From the NCBI GenBank assembly GCA_012274165.1, contig JAAPAA010000143.1, positions 1-5,576 of the forward strand: 5,576 nucleotides of DNA. The letters run 5' to 3'. The first letter of the stretch is position 1; the number at the start of each line of letters is the position of its first letter. The stretch comes from Thiobacillaceae bacterium. Its GTDB lineage: Bacteria > Pseudomonadota > Gammaproteobacteria > Burkholderiales > Thiobacillaceae. Both the position numbers and the translations under genes were made by a program. This document shows, piece after piece, positions 4,746 to 5,576 of this stretch. The notes beneath the pieces were generated by a model that had not been told where the DNA came from, made no database searches, and saw only the letters and a program-made list of their open reading frames with translations.

Positions 4746-5576
4746 ATGACACCTTCCTGCTGCAAAGTCGTGGTGCTGGGTGCCGGACTGACGGGTGCGG
4801 GCACTGCGCTGGAACTGGCAAGACAAGGTGTCGACGTTGTCCTGGTGGACCAGGACGAAACCCCGCTCAACCGGGCGAGCCTGCGCAATGAAGGCAAGAT
4901 CCACCTTGGCTTCATCTACGCCAGGGACACCAGCCTGGACACGGCCAGGATGCAGCTGGAAGGCGCCCTGCGGTTCCGCCCGCTGCTGTCCCGCTGGATC
5001 GGCGACAAGGCAGACCAGCTCAGGCTTTCCACACCCTTCGTCTATCTGGTTGCGAATGACTCGCTGTCCACGCCGGCGCAGCTGGCACAGCACTATGACG
5101 CGGTCGATGCCGCCTATCGGCAGGCCCTGGCAGATGACACGGGCCTGGATTATCTGGGTCTGCGGCCGGACCACCTGTACCACCCGCAAGACCTGGCCAG
5201 CTTGTCGTCGTGCGTGGATTCCAGCCACTTCAGCGCCGCCTTCCATACCGAGGAGCGCGCCATCGACACCGATCAGCTGGCGCAATGGCTGCGCGCGGCC
5301 ATCGCGGATTCACCGCGCATCCGCTTCCTGCCGCGGCACAAGGTGCAGGCAGTCGAACGCCGCAACGGCCACTTCAGCATCGAAGGCGATGGTCCGGAGG
5401 GCGCATGGAAGCTGGAAGCCGAACAGGTGGTCAACGCCCTGTGGGACGGCCGCTTTGCGGTGGACCAGAGTGTCGGCCTGCCCAATCCACCGGGCTGGTT
5501 GCATCGCATGAAATACCGCGTCATCGCCCGCGTGCCCGACGCGCTGCGCCTTGCGCCCTCGATCACCGGCGTGCTG
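4746..5576 (+). CDS. FAD-dependent oxidoreductase, first 277 codons, runs off the window
   Basis: This frame is open from the ATG at 4746 to the right edge without a stop. Residues 7-36 are a Rossmann FAD-binding fold: KVVVLGAGLTGAGTALELA with GAGLTG at 12-17, and VVLVDQ with Asp35 at the end of the second strand to hold the ribose. This is the pattern of the DAO/glycine-oxidase-like superfamily (PF01266). SLRNEGKIHLGFIYARD (45-61) is a distinctive conserved-looking segment just after the fold, where relatives contact the flavin. VVNALWD (228-234) is the usual second FAD-contact motif, in which a newly formed strand ends in N-A or A-G. The substrate is unknown, and the catalytic C-terminal part is missing here. 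GGA at 4735-4737 is a weak ribosome binding site eight bases before the start. A nearby ATG at 4738 is out of frame. It has no signal peptide and is probably cytoplasmic. Confidence 0.85.
   Translation, partial: MTPSCCKVVVLGAGLTGAGTALELARQGVDVVLVDQDETPLNRASLRNEGKIHLGFIYARDTSLDTARMQLEGALRFRPLLSRWIGDKADQLRLSTPFVYLVANDSLSTPAQLAQHYDAVDAAYRQALADDTGLDYLGLRPDHLYHPQDLASLSSCVDSSHFSAAFHTEERAIDTDQLAQWLRAAIADSPRIRFLPRHKVQAVERRNGHFSIEGDGPEGAWKLEAEQVVNALWDGRFAVDQSVGLPNPPGWLHRMKYRVIARVPDALRLAPSITGVL

Noticed and set aside
4590..5285. A 231-codon minus-strand frame
   Set aside because: It is opposite the FAD-binding Rossmann fold read on the plus strand and has no recognisable domain of its own.
4795..5511. 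A 238-codon plus-strand frame
   Set aside because: It is a +1-shifted shadow of the oxidoreductase, rich in Arg, Ser and Trp, typical of a high-GC off-frame.
1..5576. CRISPR array, tRNA, rRNA or insertion sequence
   Set aside because: No regularly spaced repeats, no cloverleaf or rRNA-like sequence and no transposase reading frame were seen.

Overview
The window looks like a Gram-negative proteobacterial chromosome, most likely betaproteobacterial. The grounds are an outer-membrane OmpA-type lipoprotein with a lipobox, a CsbD/YjbJ stress protein, a fragment of a CbbR-like LysR regulator, and high GC in most genes. Taxonomy is inferred from gene types and not measured.

The left part (1-2488) resembles a small defence cluster. 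At the left edge, on the minus strand, are the first 50 codons of a Vsr-type very-short-patch-repair endonuclease, starting at a GTG and cut by the window boundary. A gene-free, lower-GC stretch follows. It ends in a regulatory region with six TGTTCA/TGAACA hexamers, arranged as three evenly spaced palindromes over a sigma70-like promoter plus a fourth over the start codon. This drives a two-gene type IV toxin-antitoxin (AbiE) operon. The first gene encodes an AbiEi-family antitoxin and regulator with a winged helix; the second encodes an AbiEii nucleotidyltransferase toxin. The reading frames overlap by 38 bases, so translation is probably coupled. AbiEi antitoxins are known to bind inverted repeats in their own promoter, so the palindromes are plausible autoregulatory operators.

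Directly after abiEii lies a broken gene: the last 80-90 codons of a LysR-family regulator with no N-terminal part in the window. This probably marks the edge of the inserted module.

The right part (2835-5576) looks like ordinary chromosome. In order it holds a CsbD-family stress protein with a good Shine-Dalgarno and a candidate stationary-phase-type promoter, a 78-residue zinc-ribbon protein of unknown function, a YiaD-like glycine-zipper/OmpA lipoprotein, and the first 277 codons of an FAD-dependent oxidoreductase that runs off the right edge. Each of the three complete genes is followed within about 10 bases of its stop by an inverted repeat without a U-tract.

No wholly new system can be claimed. 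The most distinctive signal is the dense operator array in front of the AbiE operon, together with the poorly characterised N-terminal half of its antitoxin.
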